Below, piece by piece: positions 52,975-61,421 of a stretch of DNA of 64,000 bases. This DNA comes from Mycolicibacterium xanthum. Lineage in GTDB: Bacteria; Actinomycetota; Actinomycetes; Mycobacteriales; Mycobacteriaceae. The translations under genes were made by a program, and so were the position numbers. The notes below the pieces were generated by a model. That model did no database searches and was not told where the DNA came from. It saw only the letters and a program-made list of their open reading frames with translations. Numbering within the stretch: the stretch's first letter is position 1; every line of letters starts with the position of its first letter. The stretch spans positions 1 through 64,000 of the forward strand of contig NZ_JAIFZS010000011.1 of assembly GCF_019710635.1 (NCBI RefSeq), in the 5' to 3' direction.

Positions 52975-53802
52975 ATGGCCACCGATCTCGCCGCCTACCT
53001 CACCCGCATCGGCCACACCGGTGCGCGGGACGCGACACTGCAGACGCTGTGCAACGTCATGGCCGCGCACAATCGGTCGATCCCGTTCGAGAACCTCGAC
53101 CCGTTGACCGGAGTCCCGGTCGGGGATCTGTCGGCGGAAGCGCTGTCCGGCAAGCTCGTGCACCGTCGCCGCGGTGGGTACTGCTTCGAGCACAACGGGC
53201 TGCTGGGCTACATGCTCGAAGAGCTGGGTTTCGGGGTGCAGCGCCTGGCCGGGCGGGTGGTGTTCATGCACGAGGGTGACGACCTGCCGGCCCAGACCCA
53301 TCAGGTGCTGGCGGTGACACCGTCCGACGGCTCCGGCCCCTATCTGGTCGATGTCGGATTCGGCGGTCAGACGCCGACGGCCCCGCTGCGGCTGGAGGCC
53401 GGCCCCGCGCAGCACACCCGCCACGAGCGCTACCGGCTGCTCGACCACCCCGAGGGGTTCGAACTGCAGGTGGAACTCCGCGGGCAGTGGCTACCGCTGT
53501 ACCTTTTCAGCCTGCGCCCGCAACCGCGGATCGATCTCGAACTCGGCAGCTGGTACGTCTCCACCCACCCGGCGTCGAGGTTCGTGGTCGGCTTGTCGGC
53601 GTCACTGGTCACCGACGGCGAACGGTGGAATCTGCGGGGCAGGCACCTATCGGTGCACGGTCGAACCGGGACGGTGAAGACCAGCTTCGACACCGCCGCG
53701 CAGGTGCTCGACGAGCTCGCCGGGCGGTTCGGGATCAACCTGGCCGATCTCGGCGACCGGGATGAGCTGGAGGGGCGGGTCGCGCAGGTACTCGACACCT
53801 GA
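52975..53802 (+). CDS. nat: Arylamine N-acetyltransferase
   Basis: A 275-residue cytosolic enzyme that transfers acetyl (or propionyl) from CoA to arylamines and hydrazines such as isoniazid. The catalytic triad is intact: C70 in RRGGYCFEHN, H109 in AQTHQVLAV and D126 in LVDVGFGG. ATG 52975 matches the family start. In M. tuberculosis nat sits in the cholesterol-degradation cluster; here it is next to a KstR-controlled acyltransferase and a DHFR-like gene, 43 bp downstream of it. Confidence 0.95.
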   Translation: MATDLAAYLTRIGHTGARDATLQTLCNVMAAHNRSIPFENLDPLTGVPVGDLSAEALSGKLVHRRRGGYCFEHNGLLGYMLEELGFGVQRLAGRVVFMHEGDDLPAQTHQVLAVTPSDGSGPYLVDVGFGGQTPTAPLRLEAGPAQHTRHERYRLLDHPEGFELQVELRGQWLPLYLFSLRPQPRIDLELGSWYVSTHPASRFVVGLSASLVTDGERWNLRGRHLSVHGRTGTVKTSFDTAAQVLDELAGRFGINLADLGDRDELEGRVAQVLDT

Positions 53803-53845
53803 GCGATTCGCCGCAACCAGCGACGACGAGGAAGGGAAGGCCGAC

Positions 53846-54367
53846 ATGGCGACCGTCTACTACACCGCCTCCAGCCTGGACGGCTACATCGTCGACGACA
53901 ACGCCAGCCTGGACTGGCTGACCAGCCGCGACATCGACCAGGCCGGACCGTTCGGCATCGATCCGTTCCTGGCGACGGTGGGCGCGCTGGTGATGGGCGC
54001 CGCCACCTACCAGTGGCTGCTGGCCAACCACCCCGGTGAGTGGATGTACACCCAGCCGTCCTGGGTGATGACCCACCGGCCGGAGATCATCGCGGCCGAG
54101 CACGACGTGTGGACGTTCGACGGCGACGTGATCGACCTGTTTCCCACCCTGGTGGCCGCCGCCGGCGACAAGGATGTCTGGGTGGTCGGCGGAGGCGATG
54201 TCGCCGCTCAGTTCGTCGCCGCCGGGCTGATCGACGAGATGGTCGTCGCCTACGCGCCGTGTTCCCTGGGCGCCGGGTCCCCGGTGCTGCCGATCCGGTC
54301 GGAATGGACGTTGGCCGAATCTGCGGTCAACGGTGAGTTCGTGTGCGCCCGCTGGAAGAGGAGTTGA
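53846..54367 (+). CDS. Dihydrofolate-reductase-like (RibD C-terminal) protein
   Basis: A 173-residue protein of the RibD_C/DHFR-like fold. The start MATVYYTASSLDGYIVDD, the middle GALVMGAATYQWLL and VWVVGGGDVAAQFVAAGLID are the usual NADPH-site and core segments. The substrate is not known, and it need not reduce dihydrofolate. GAAGGGAAGG precedes the ATG. It probably forms an operon with nat. Confidence 0.83.
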   Translation: MATVYYTASSLDGYIVDDNASLDWLTSRDIDQAGPFGIDPFLATVGALVMGAATYQWLLANHPGEWMYTQPSWVMTHRPEIIAAEHDVWTFDGDVIDLFPTLVAAAGDKDVWVVGGGDVAAQFVAAGLIDEMVVAYAPCSLGAGSPVLPIRSEWTLAESAVNGEFVCARWKRS

Positions 54368-54402
54368 ACCGCGGCGTCGCCGGCGGTGCGGGGTCGTAGT
54401 CT

Positions 54403-54416
54403 GTCGGCTAACCGAC
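54403..54416. promoter_or_regulatory. GTCGG-N4-CCGAC inverted repeat upstream of the FadE5-like gene
   Basis: GTCGGCTAACCGAC has perfect 5-bp arms and ends 17 bp before the ATG at 54434. It may be an operator or a small mRNA hairpin close to the ribosome site AGAAGGG. Confidence 0.35.
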
Positions 54417-54433
54417 GAACAGAAGGGCGCAGC

Positions 54434-56269
54434 ATGGGCCACTACAGGAGCAACATCCGCGACCTGGAGTTCAACCTCTTCGAAACCCTCGCCTTGGAGG
54501 AGGTGCTGTCCGGCGGCGCCTTCGGGGATCTCGACGGCGAATCGGTGCGGCAGATGCTGCACGAGGCGGCCAAGCAGGCCGAGGGCCCGCTGGCCGAGGC
54601 ATTCGCCGAGACGGACCGCCACCCGCCGGCGTTCGACCCGGCCGCACACACCGTCAGCATCCCCGAGCCGTTCAAGAAATCGTTCCGGACCTGGCAGCAG
54701 GGTGACTGGTTCCGCGTCGGGATGCCGGAGGGCATCGGTGGGGTGCCCGCGCCGTCGATGGTGGAGTGGGCGATCAACGAGTTCGCCCTCGGCGCCCAGC
54801 CCGCGGTGTTCATCTATTTGGCGGGGCCGAAGATGGCCGAGATCATCTACGGCATCGGCAACGAGCAGCAACAGCACTGGGCGTCGCTGATGATGGACCG
54901 CGACTGGGGCGCGACGATGGTGCTCACCGAGCCCGACGCCGGTTCCGATGTGGGGGCCGGCCGCACCAAGGCGGTCGCGCAACCCGACGGGACATGGCAC
55001 ATCGACGGGGTCAAGCGCTTCATCACCAACGGCGACACCGACGATCTCTTCGAGAACCTCATCCACGTGGTACTGGCGCGCCCCGAAGGCGCCGGGCCGG
55101 GCACCAAGGGGCTGAGCCTGTTCCTGGTGCCCAAGTTCCATTTCGATCCGCAGACCGGTGAACCCGGCGAGCGCAACGGCGTGTTCGTCACCGGCCTGGA
55201 GCACAAGATGGGGCTGAAGGCCTCGGCGACCTGCGAGCTGACCTTCGGCCAGCACGGTGTGCCTGCGGTCGGCTGGCTCGTCAACGACACCCACGACGGC
55301 ATCGCGCAGATGTTCAAGGTCATCGAATACGCCCGAATGATGGTGGGCACCAAGGCCATCGCGACGTTGTCGACCGGCTACCTCAACGCACTGGACTACG
55401 CGAAGAGCCGCGTACAGGGTGCCGACATGACGCAGATGACCGACAAGTCGGCACCGCGGGTCACCATCATCCACCACCCCGACGTGCGACGCGCCCTGCT
55501 CACCCAGAAGGCCTACGCCGAGGGGTTGCGGGCGCTGTACCTCTACACCGCCGCGCACCAGGATGCCGTGGTCGCCCACGCCGTCTCCGGCGCCGACGCG
55601 TCGATGGCCGAGCGCGTCAACGACCTGCTGCTGCCGGTCGTCAAGGGCGTCGGCTCCGAACGGGCCTACCAGTGCCTGACCGAGTCGCTGCAGACCCTGG
55701 GCGGATCGGGGTTCCTGCAGGACTACCCGATCGAGCAGTGCATCCGCGACGCCAAGATCGACTCGCTCTACGAGGGCACCACGGCGATCCAGGCGCAGGA
55801 CTTCTTCTTCCGCAAGATCGCCAGGGATCAGGGTGGCGCGTTGATGCACGTGGTGGGCAGGATCACCCGCTTCCTCGAGGACGGTGAGGGCCACAAAGAA
55901 CTCGCCGAGGGCCGCGGACTGTTGGCCACCGCCCTGACCGACGTGCAGGAGATGGTCACGACCATGACCAAGTTCCTCGTCGACTCGCAGCAGGATCCCC
56001 GGCAGCTCTACCGGCTGGGCCTGCAGTCGGTGCCGTTCCTGCTGGCCGTCGGCGACCTGTTCATCGGTTGGCTGTTGTTGCAGCAGGCCGAGACCGCACT
56101 GACCGCGCTCGACGGTGAGCTCGGCGAGCGGGACCTTGATTTCTACACCGGCAAGGTCGCCACCGCGAAGTTCTTCGCCAGGAACATGCTGCCCATGCTC
56201 ACCGCGCAGCGCGAGGTCCTGCAGTCCGTCGACCTGACCGCGATGGAGCTGCCCGAAGCCGGGTTCTGA
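54434..56269 (+). CDS. Acyl-CoA dehydrogenase, FadE5-like
   Basis: A 611-residue acyl-CoA dehydrogenase with the large FadE5-type layout, the same length as M. tuberculosis FadE5, a broad-range enzyme of medium to long chains. Marks are the N-terminal [51 protein letters not shown], and [16 protein letters not shown] in the core; the last 160 residues form the extra helical domain. The true fadE5 lies elsewhere in M. tuberculosis (Rv0244c), so this is probably a paralogue. Confidence 0.9.
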   Translation: MGHYRSNIRDLEFNLFETLALEEVLSGGAFGDLDGESVRQMLHEAAKQAEGPLAEAFAETDRHPPAFDPAAHTVSIPEPFKKSFRTWQQGDWFRVGMPEGIGGVPAPSMVEWAINEFALGAQPAVFIYLAGPKMAEIIYGIGNEQQQHWASLMMDRDWGATMVLTEPDAGSDVGAGRTKAVAQPDGTWHIDGVKRFITNGDTDDLFENLIHVVLARPEGAGPGTKGLSLFLVPKFHFDPQTGEPGERNGVFVTGLEHKMGLKASATCELTFGQHGVPAVGWLVNDTHDGIAQMFKVIEYARMMVGTKAIATLSTGYLNALDYAKSRVQGADMTQMTDKSAPRVTIIHHPDVRRALLTQKAYAEGLRALYLYTAAHQDAVVAHAVSGADASMAERVNDLLLPVVKGVGSERAYQCLTESLQTLGGSGFLQDYPIEQCIRDAKIDSLYEGTTAIQAQDFFFRKIARDQGGALMHVVGRITRFLEDGEGHKELAEGRGLLATALTDVQEMVTTMTKFLVDSQQDPRQLYRLGLQSVPFLLAVGDLFIGWLLLQQAETALTALDGELGERDLDFYTGKVATAKFFARNMLPMLTAQREVLQSVDLTAMELPEAGF

Positions 56270-56317
56270 CCCCGATCAGGCCGGGGCCTTCTGCTCGGCC
56301 CCAGTGACACGGGCGGA

Positions 56318-57790
56318 TCAGGCCGGGGTGTAGCCGAACGGCAGCAGGATGCTCTTCGGCTCGCAGTAGGCCTCGATGCCCTCCGGGCCGTTCTCGCGGC
56401 CGATGCCGGAGTTCTTGAAGCCACCGAACGGGGCACCCGGGTCGAACGCGTACATGTTGACCGCGTAGGTGCCGGTGCGGATCTTGCGGGCGATCTGCAG
56501 GGCCTTGTCATTGTCGGTGGTGTACACCGAGCCGGCCAGCCCGTAGACCGAATCGTTGGCGATGCGCACCGCATCGTCCTCGTCCTCGTACGGGATCACC
56601 GCCAGCACCGGGCCGAAGATCTCCTCCTGCGCGATGGTCATCGAGTTGTCGACGTCGGCGAACACCGTGGGCTGGACGAACCAGCCGCCGTCGAGCCCCT
56701 CGGGCCGGCCACCGCCGGTGACCAGGCGGGCGCCTTCCTCGACGCCTTTCCTGATGTAGCCCTCGACGCGATCGCGCTGCCTCTCGCTGATCAGCGGCCC
56801 GATCGCGGCGCCGGGATCGTCGGGCAACCCGACCGGCATGTTGCGGACAGCTTCCCCGAGTTTTTCTACGACCTCGTCGTAGCGCGACCGGGGTGCCAGG
56901 ATGCGGGTCTGTCCCACGCAGGCCTGGCCGCAGTTCATCAGGCCGGAGAACACCAGCATCGGCAGCGTGGAATCCAGGTCGGCGTCCTCGAGGATGATGG
57001 CGGCCGACTTGCCGCCCAACTCCAGGGTGCACGGCTTGAGCTTGTCGGCGGCGATCTTGCCGATCTCCCTGCCCACCGCCGAGGACCCGGTGAACGTGAA
57101 CTTGTCCAGATTCGGGTTGGCCGTCAGCGCCCGGCCGGTCTCCGGTCCGCCCGGCACGATCGACAGCACCCCCTCGGGAAGCCCGGCCTCGGCGAACATC
57201 TCGGCCATCGCGAACACCGACAGGGGGGTCTCGGCGGCCGGCTTGAGCACCATCGTGCAGCCGGCCAGCAGGGCCGGGCCGAGCTTGTTGGCGGCCAGGA
57301 AGAACGGCACGTTCCACGCGGTCACCGCGCCGACCACACCGATCGGCTCGCGCACCACCAGGGTCTGGCCGTAGATGCCGTCGCGGATCTCCTGCCAGGT
57401 GAACTTGTCCGCGGCCGCGGCGTAGTACTGGAACGCCGACATCGCGGCGCCGTACTGCATCATGTCGACGATCATCAGCGGCTGGCCGGTCTCGGCCGAC
57501 AGCAGGAACTTCAGCTCGTCGCCGCGCTCCTCCATGATCTTCACCGCACGGCCCAGGACCTCGGCGCGTTCGGCGGGCGACATCCGCGGCCACGGACCCT
57601 CGTCGAAGGCCCTGCGGGCGGCCGCGCAGGCTGCGTCGACGTCGGCGGCCGAGGCCAGCGGCACCCTGCCGACCAGTTCACCGGTGGCCGGCGAGTGCAC
57701 CTCGATGACCTCGGCGGTGGCCGGCCGCACCCACTTGCCGCCGATGAACAACTTGTCCCAGCAGGTCTTGAACGCGGTGCCCTGCGTCAT
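56318..57790 (-). CDS. NAD-dependent aldehyde dehydrogenase (Rv0223c-like)
   Basis: A 490-residue aldehyde dehydrogenase. Catalytic C291 is in MNCGQACVGQTR, general base E257 in TLELGGKSA, and N160 in VTAWNVPFF; all needed residues are present. It corresponds to Rv0223c by position beside Rv0224c. A near-perfect KstR-type site lies 88 bp upstream. Two short CGCTCCTCGCGTGCGC-type repeats occur at about 57798-57840, similar to the 27-bp unit before gntR. A role in steroid or fatty-aldehyde oxidation is likely. Confidence 0.93.
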   Translation of the reverse strand: MTQGTAFKTCWDKLFIGGKWVRPATAEVIEVHSPATGELVGRVPLASAADVDAACAAARRAFDEGPWPRMSPAERAEVLGRAVKIMEERGDELKFLLSAETGQPLMIVDMMQYGAAMSAFQYYAAAADKFTWQEIRDGIYGQTLVVREPIGVVGAVTAWNVPFFLAANKLGPALLAGCTMVLKPAAETPLSVFAMAEMFAEAGLPEGVLSIVPGGPETGRALTANPNLDKFTFTGSSAVGREIGKIAADKLKPCTLELGGKSAAIILEDADLDSTLPMLVFSGLMNCGQACVGQTRILAPRSRYDEVVEKLGEAVRNMPVGLPDDPGAAIGPLISERQRDRVEGYIRKGVEEGARLVTGGGRPEGLDGGWFVQPTVFADVDNSMTIAQEEIFGPVLAVIPYEDEDDAVRIANDSVYGLAGSVYTTDNDKALQIARKIRTGTYAVNMYAFDPGAPFGGFKNSGIGRENGPEGIEAYCEPKSILLPFGYTPA

Positions 57791-57877
57791 CGATTTGCTC
57801 CTCGCGTGCGCCCCATCGTTGTCGCTCCTCGCGTGCGCGGTGTCATGCCCGTCACACTACCCACCGATCGGGAAAAC

Positions 57878-57891
57878 GAGAACCTGTTGCA
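57878..57891. promoter_or_regulatory. KstR-like operator (one mismatch) upstream of the aldehyde dehydrogenase
   Basis: GAGAACCTGTTGCA matches TNNAACNNGTTNNA at seven of eight defined positions (G for the first T). It lies 88 bp upstream of the aldehyde dehydrogenase start, next to the stop of the methyltransferase gene on the same strand. From memory Rv0223c is a KstR target in M. tuberculosis. Confidence 0.6.
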
Positions 57892-57900
57892 GTCGGCCCA

Positions 57901-58668
57901 TCAGAGCGGGCTGAGCACCAGCACCAGATTGCTCACCGTGAATTCCCGCAGCACCGGCACGCGCGTCAACCCCCAGGCCCATCGGGGGTGGTAGCGGGGA
58001 AATGCGGCCACCAGGGCCCCGGTTTGGTGCGCCCAGCGCAGGCCGTCGCGCGCATGCACAGCGAACAACGACGAACCGTAGTCGTTCTTGGGTCGACGGC
58101 CGTGTTTGCGGGCATAGCGATCGGCGGCGCGGCGGCCGCCCAGGTAATGCGTCGGGCCCATCTCGTGGCCTCCGAACGGGCCCAGCCAGACGGTGTAGGA
58201 CAGCACCACCAGCCCGCCGGGGCGGGTGACGCGCAGCATCTCGTCGCCGAGGCGCCACGGCTCCCGGACGTGCTCGGCGACGTTGGAGGACAGGCAGACA
58301 TCGACGCTGGCATCGGCGAACGGCAACCTCATGCCGGAGGCGCGGACGAACGCGCCGGCGCGGCGGTGCATGCGGGGCGCGGCGGCGTGCATCTCCCGAG
58401 GATCGGGCTCCACCCCGATGTAGCGCAGCCCCGCGTCGGTGAGCGCCGTCGCGAAGTAACCCGGCCCACCCCCGACGTCGAGCAACGTCAGGCCGTCGGG
58501 CGGCGCGCCGTTGGTCGCGCGCCACAGTTCGCTCACCAACGCGACGGTGTCGTCGGCCAGCGCCCCGTAGAACCGGTCCGGATCGCTCTGCTCGAACCGG
58601 AACGCGCCCAGCAGGCGCAGCGACCGCGACAGCGTGGCCCGCCGGGCGAACAGTTCGGTGGCGGGCAC
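57901..58668 (-). CDS. SAM-dependent methyltransferase (Rv0224c-like)
   Basis: A 255-residue class I methyltransferase. The SAM motif is TLLDVGGGPGYFATALTDAG, with acidic strand 2 YIGVEPDPREM and post-motif ADASVDVCLSSNVAEHV. The C-terminus PVLREFTVSNLVLVLSPL is well conserved in mycobacteria. The GTG at 58668 gives the family start MPATELFARRATLSRS; the longer open frame upstream is repetitive. Its target is unknown; it is divergent from the Rv0225-like glycosyltransferase. Confidence 0.88.
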   Translation of the reverse strand: MPATELFARRATLSRSLRLLGAFRFEQSDPDRFYGALADDTVALVSELWRATNGAPPDGLTLLDVGGGPGYFATALTDAGLRYIGVEPDPREMHAAAPRMHRRAGAFVRASGMRLPFADASVDVCLSSNVAEHVREPWRLGDEMLRVTRPGGLVVLSYTVWLGPFGGHEMGPTHYLGGRRAADRYARKHGRRPKNDYGSSLFAVHARDGLRWAHQTGALVAAFPRYHPRWAWGLTRVPVLREFTVSNLVLVLSPL

Positions 58669-58807
58669 CCGGCCACCATAGGACCCGGCGGCCCCGTCCC
58701 GGAGCCCGCGCCCCGCCCATGCGCGGCCACTCCGGACGCGCGGCCACTCCGGACGCGCGGCTAGTCTGAACGACGATGTCCGACGGCCGCCGCTAGTCTG
58801 AACGGCG

Positions 58808-59971
58808 ATGGACGACCGTTCCCCCACCCACGTGCGCTCCGTGCTGATCCTGTGCTGGCGCGACACCGGGCACCCGCAGGGCGGTGGCAGCGAGACCTAT
58901 CTGCAGCGCATCGGCGCCCAGCTCGCCGGTTCCGGCGTCCGGGTCACGTTGCGCACCGCTCGCTACGAGGGCTCTGCCGCGCGGGAGATCGTCGACGGCG
59001 TGGCCATCCAGCGCCGCGGTGGCCGCTATTCGGTGTATGTCTGGGCGCTGCTGGCGATGGCCGCCGCCCGGATCGGGCTGGGCCCGCTGCGCCACGTGCG
59101 CCCCGATGTCGTCATCGACACCCAGAACGGGCTGCCGTTCATGTCCCGGGTGGTGTACGGCAGGCGGGTGGTCGTCCTTGTGCACCATTGCCACCGCGAG
59201 CAGTGGCCGGTGGCAGGGCGGGTGACCGGGAGAATCGGCTGGCTGGTCGAATCGTGGCTGTCGCCCCTCGTGCACCGGCGCAACCAGTACGTCACCGTGT
59301 CGCTGCCCAGTGCGCGCGACCTGACCCTGCTCGGCGTAAGCGCCGGGCACGTCGCGATCGTGCGAAACGGTGTCGACCCCGCTCCGCCGGAGACGGCCGA
59401 CCGGTCATCGACCCCACGGGTCGTCGTGCTGTCCAGGCTGGTGCCGCACAAACGGATCGAGGACGCGCTCGACGCCGTCGCCCGGTTACGTGCGCGGATA
59501 CCGGAGCTGCAGCTGGATGTGCTCGGCGGCGGCTGGTGGGAGCGGCCCCTTGTCGAGCACGCGCGTCGGCTCGGGATCTCCGATGCGGTCACGTTCCACG
59601 GTCACGTCGACGACGCCACCAAACACGCGGTGCTGCAGCGCAGTTGGGTGCACGTGCTGCCGTCGGCGAAGGAGGGCTGGGGCCTGGCCGTCATCGAGGC
59701 CGCCCAGCACGGTGTGCCCACGATCGGCTACCGCTGCTCGGGGGGGCTGACCGACTCCGTCGTCGACGGGGTGACCGGGCTGCTCGTCGACGACCTCGAC
59801 GGGCTGGTCGACGGCCTGGACCGGACGCTGTCCGATGGCGTGCTGCGCGAACAGCTCGGCGCCAAGGCCCAGGTCCGCAGCGGCGAGTTCTCCTGGACGC
59901 AGAGCGCCGACGCGATGCGCGCGGTGCTCGAGACGGTCGGGCAGGGTCGTGTCGCCTCCGGAGTGCTCTGA
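58808..59971 (+). CDS. GT-B glycosyltransferase (Rv0225-like)
   Basis: A 387-residue family 4-type glycosyltransferase. The N-terminal domain has the acceptor loop GGGSETYLQRIGAQLAGSG, the C-terminal domain VVVLSRLVPHKRIEDALDAV and the donor motif EX7E in KEGWGLAVIEAAQHGVPTIG. No membrane helix is seen, so it is cytosolic or peripheral. It lies divergently next to the methyltransferase, and the two may modify the same envelope glycan; that is inference. Confidence 0.88.
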   Translation: MDDRSPTHVRSVLILCWRDTGHPQGGGSETYLQRIGAQLAGSGVRVTLRTARYEGSAAREIVDGVAIQRRGGRYSVYVWALLAMAAARIGLGPLRHVRPDVVIDTQNGLPFMSRVVYGRRVVVLVHHCHREQWPVAGRVTGRIGWLVESWLSPLVHRRNQYVTVSLPSARDLTLLGVSAGHVAIVRNGVDPAPPETADRSSTPRVVVLSRLVPHKRIEDALDAVARLRARIPELQLDVLGGGWWERPLVEHARRLGISDAVTFHGHVDDATKHAVLQRSWVHVLPSAKEGWGLAVIEAAQHGVPTIGYRCSGGLTDSVVDGVTGLLVDDLDGLVDGLDRTLSDGVLREQLGAKAQVRSGEFSWTQSADAMRAVLETVGQGRVASGVL

Positions 59972-60072
59972 GGACTCGACGTTTACAACGATGTCTCGTC
60001 GGGTGCCTGGACATGCGAACTTGATGTGCGGTATTGCGGACATCGCCGGTTATCGACGTTAACATAGTGGCC

Positions 60073-60297
60073 ATGCTCAGCGTCGTGCGCCGGGTACTGG
60101 ACTACGAGATGACCATCGCCGAATGGTTCGGCGTCGCGGTTCTGCTCGCGACGCCGTACCTGGTGATCGGCCTGATCTGGTCGCTGACCCACACCGATCG
60201 CCTCGCCGGTCTCGGCGGGCCGCAGCAGGTGGTGTACTTCCTCGGATCGATCGTCGCGTGGCCCGTGTTGCTGGTCCCCGGTCTGTGCCCGACATGA
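60073..60297 (+). CDS. Small two-helix membrane protein A next to MpaB oxygenase
   Basis: A 74-residue protein with a short N-terminal amphipathic stretch and two membrane helices (AVLLATPYLVIGLIWSL and YFLGSIVAWPVLLVPGL). It overlaps the oxygenase start (ATGA) and so is co-translated. It resembles the 86-residue protein on the other side of the oxygenase (PYLVIGLIWSLTHTDRL versus PYVVIGLVWAFFHVEQV, and WPVLLVPGLC versus WPVYLVSPLLC). The function is unknown; a membrane anchor or electron partner is possible. Confidence 0.75.
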   Translation: MLSVVRRVLDYEMTIAEWFGVAVLLATPYLVIGLIWSLTHTDRLAGLGGPQQVVYFLGSIVAWPVLLVPGLCPT

Positions 60298-61151
60298 CCG
60301 CCAACCGCATCATCATCACCCGCTACACCGCGCGCTGGGACGACGGGCCGGTACGGGCCGCCGATGCGATGGACTTTTGGTCGTTCGCCGCGGGTGCGGC
60401 CAACGTCGTGATGCAGCTGTCGCGCCCCGGTGTCGGGCACGGCGTCGTGGAGAGCAAGGTCGAATCGGGCAGCCTGATGAAGCACCCGTGGAAGCGGGCC
60501 CGCACCACCTTCCAGTACCTGGCCGTCGCGGTGATCGGATCCGACGACGACCGGGCCGCGTTCGGCCGGGCCGTCGACACGGTGCATCGCCAGGTGCGGT
60601 CGGGTCCGTCGAGTCCGGTGCGCTACAACGCCTTCGACCGCGACCTGCAGATGTGGGTGGCGGCGTGCCTGTTCGTCGGGCTGGAGGACACCTACCAGCT
60701 GCTACGCGGACGGATGACAGCGGAGCAGGCCGAGCAGTTCTATCTGTCGGCCCGGCCGCTGGGCACCACGTTGCAGGTGACCGACGACCAGTGGCCGCTC
60801 ACCCGCGCCGAGTTCGACGACTATTGGGACGGTGCGTGCCGGCAGGTCGCGATGGACGACGTGGTGCGCGGCTATCTGATGGACCTGATCAAGCTGCGGA
60901 TGATCAATCCGCTGCTGGCGCTGCCTTTTAGGCCGCTGCTGAAGTTCCTCACCGCCGGGTTTCTGGCCCCGGTGTTCCGCGATGCGCTCGGCCTGGGCTG
61001 GGGGTCGGCCCGGCAATGGTGCTTCGAGCGGTTGTTTCTGTCGGTGGCGTTCGTGAACCGCTTCCTGCCCGGCCTCATCCGGCAGGGCGGCAGTCATCTG
61101 CTGCTGGCCGATGTCCGGTTGCGGGTTCGCCGGCAGCGCAGGCTGGTTTGA
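60294..61151 (+). CDS. MpaB/DUF2236 (latex-clearing-protein family) oxygenase
   Basis: A 285-residue protein of the MpaB/Lcp (DUF2236) family, heme-b proteins some of which cleave polyprenoid double bonds. Conserved segments are AADAMDFWSFAAGAANVVMQ, the GVVESKVESGSLMKHPWKRA helix, and VRYNAFDRDLQMWVAACLFV. The RxxR/His heme-ligand positions cannot be fixed from sequence alone. It is flanked by two related small membrane proteins in one coupled operon. The native substrate is unknown; mycobacterial polyprenoids or unsaturated lipids are candidates. Confidence 0.8.
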   Translation: MTANRIIITRYTARWDDGPVRAADAMDFWSFAAGAANVVMQLSRPGVGHGVVESKVESGSLMKHPWKRARTTFQYLAVAVIGSDDDRAAFGRAVDTVHRQVRSGPSSPVRYNAFDRDLQMWVAACLFVGLEDTYQLLRGRMTAEQAEQFYLSARPLGTTLQVTDDQWPLTRAEFDDYWDGACRQVAMDDVVRGYLMDLIKLRMINPLLALPFRPLLKFLTAGFLAPVFRDALGLGWGSARQWCFERLFLSVAFVNRFLPGLIRQGGSHLLLADVRLRVRRQRRLV

Positions 61152-61160
61152 GGGGTGACG

Positions 61161-61421
61161 ATGACAGGTCTGCGCGCTGCCATCCGCCGAGCGCTGAGCC
61201 GGCGGGTCAGTGTGGCCGGCATGCTGGAGTTCGGGCTGTGGCTGCTGGTTCCCTACGTGGTCATCGGGCTGGTGTGGGCGTTCTTCCACGTCGAGCAGGT
61301 GGAACAGCTCGAGGAACTGCTGAACAGATATCTGCCGGCGGGTGCGGACATGGGCGCCTATCTCCTGGTCGGTGGGCTGTGGCCGGTCTATCTGGTGTCG
61401 CCGCTGCTCTGCGGGCTGTGA
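61161..61421 (+). CDS. Small two-helix membrane protein B next to MpaB oxygenase
   Basis: An 86-residue membrane protein with two helices (MLEFGLWLLVPYVVIGLVWA and MGAYLLVGGLWPVYLVSPLL). ATG 61161 has AGGGG 5 bp upstream, which makes it a better start than GTG 61155. It resembles the 74-residue protein before the oxygenase, so the two are probably paralogues. The 3' end overlaps the convergent Rv0226c homologue by 34 bp. Confidence 0.75.
   Translation: MTGLRAAIRRALSRRVSVAGMLEFGLWLLVPYVVIGLVWAFFHVEQVEQLEELLNRYLPAGADMGAYLLVGGLWPVYLVSPLLCGL

Noticed and set aside
52687..53448. N-terminal extension of the acyltransferase up to 53448
   Set aside because: The extension runs antisense through nat, is low-complexity, and a strong ribosome site precedes the GTG at 52686.
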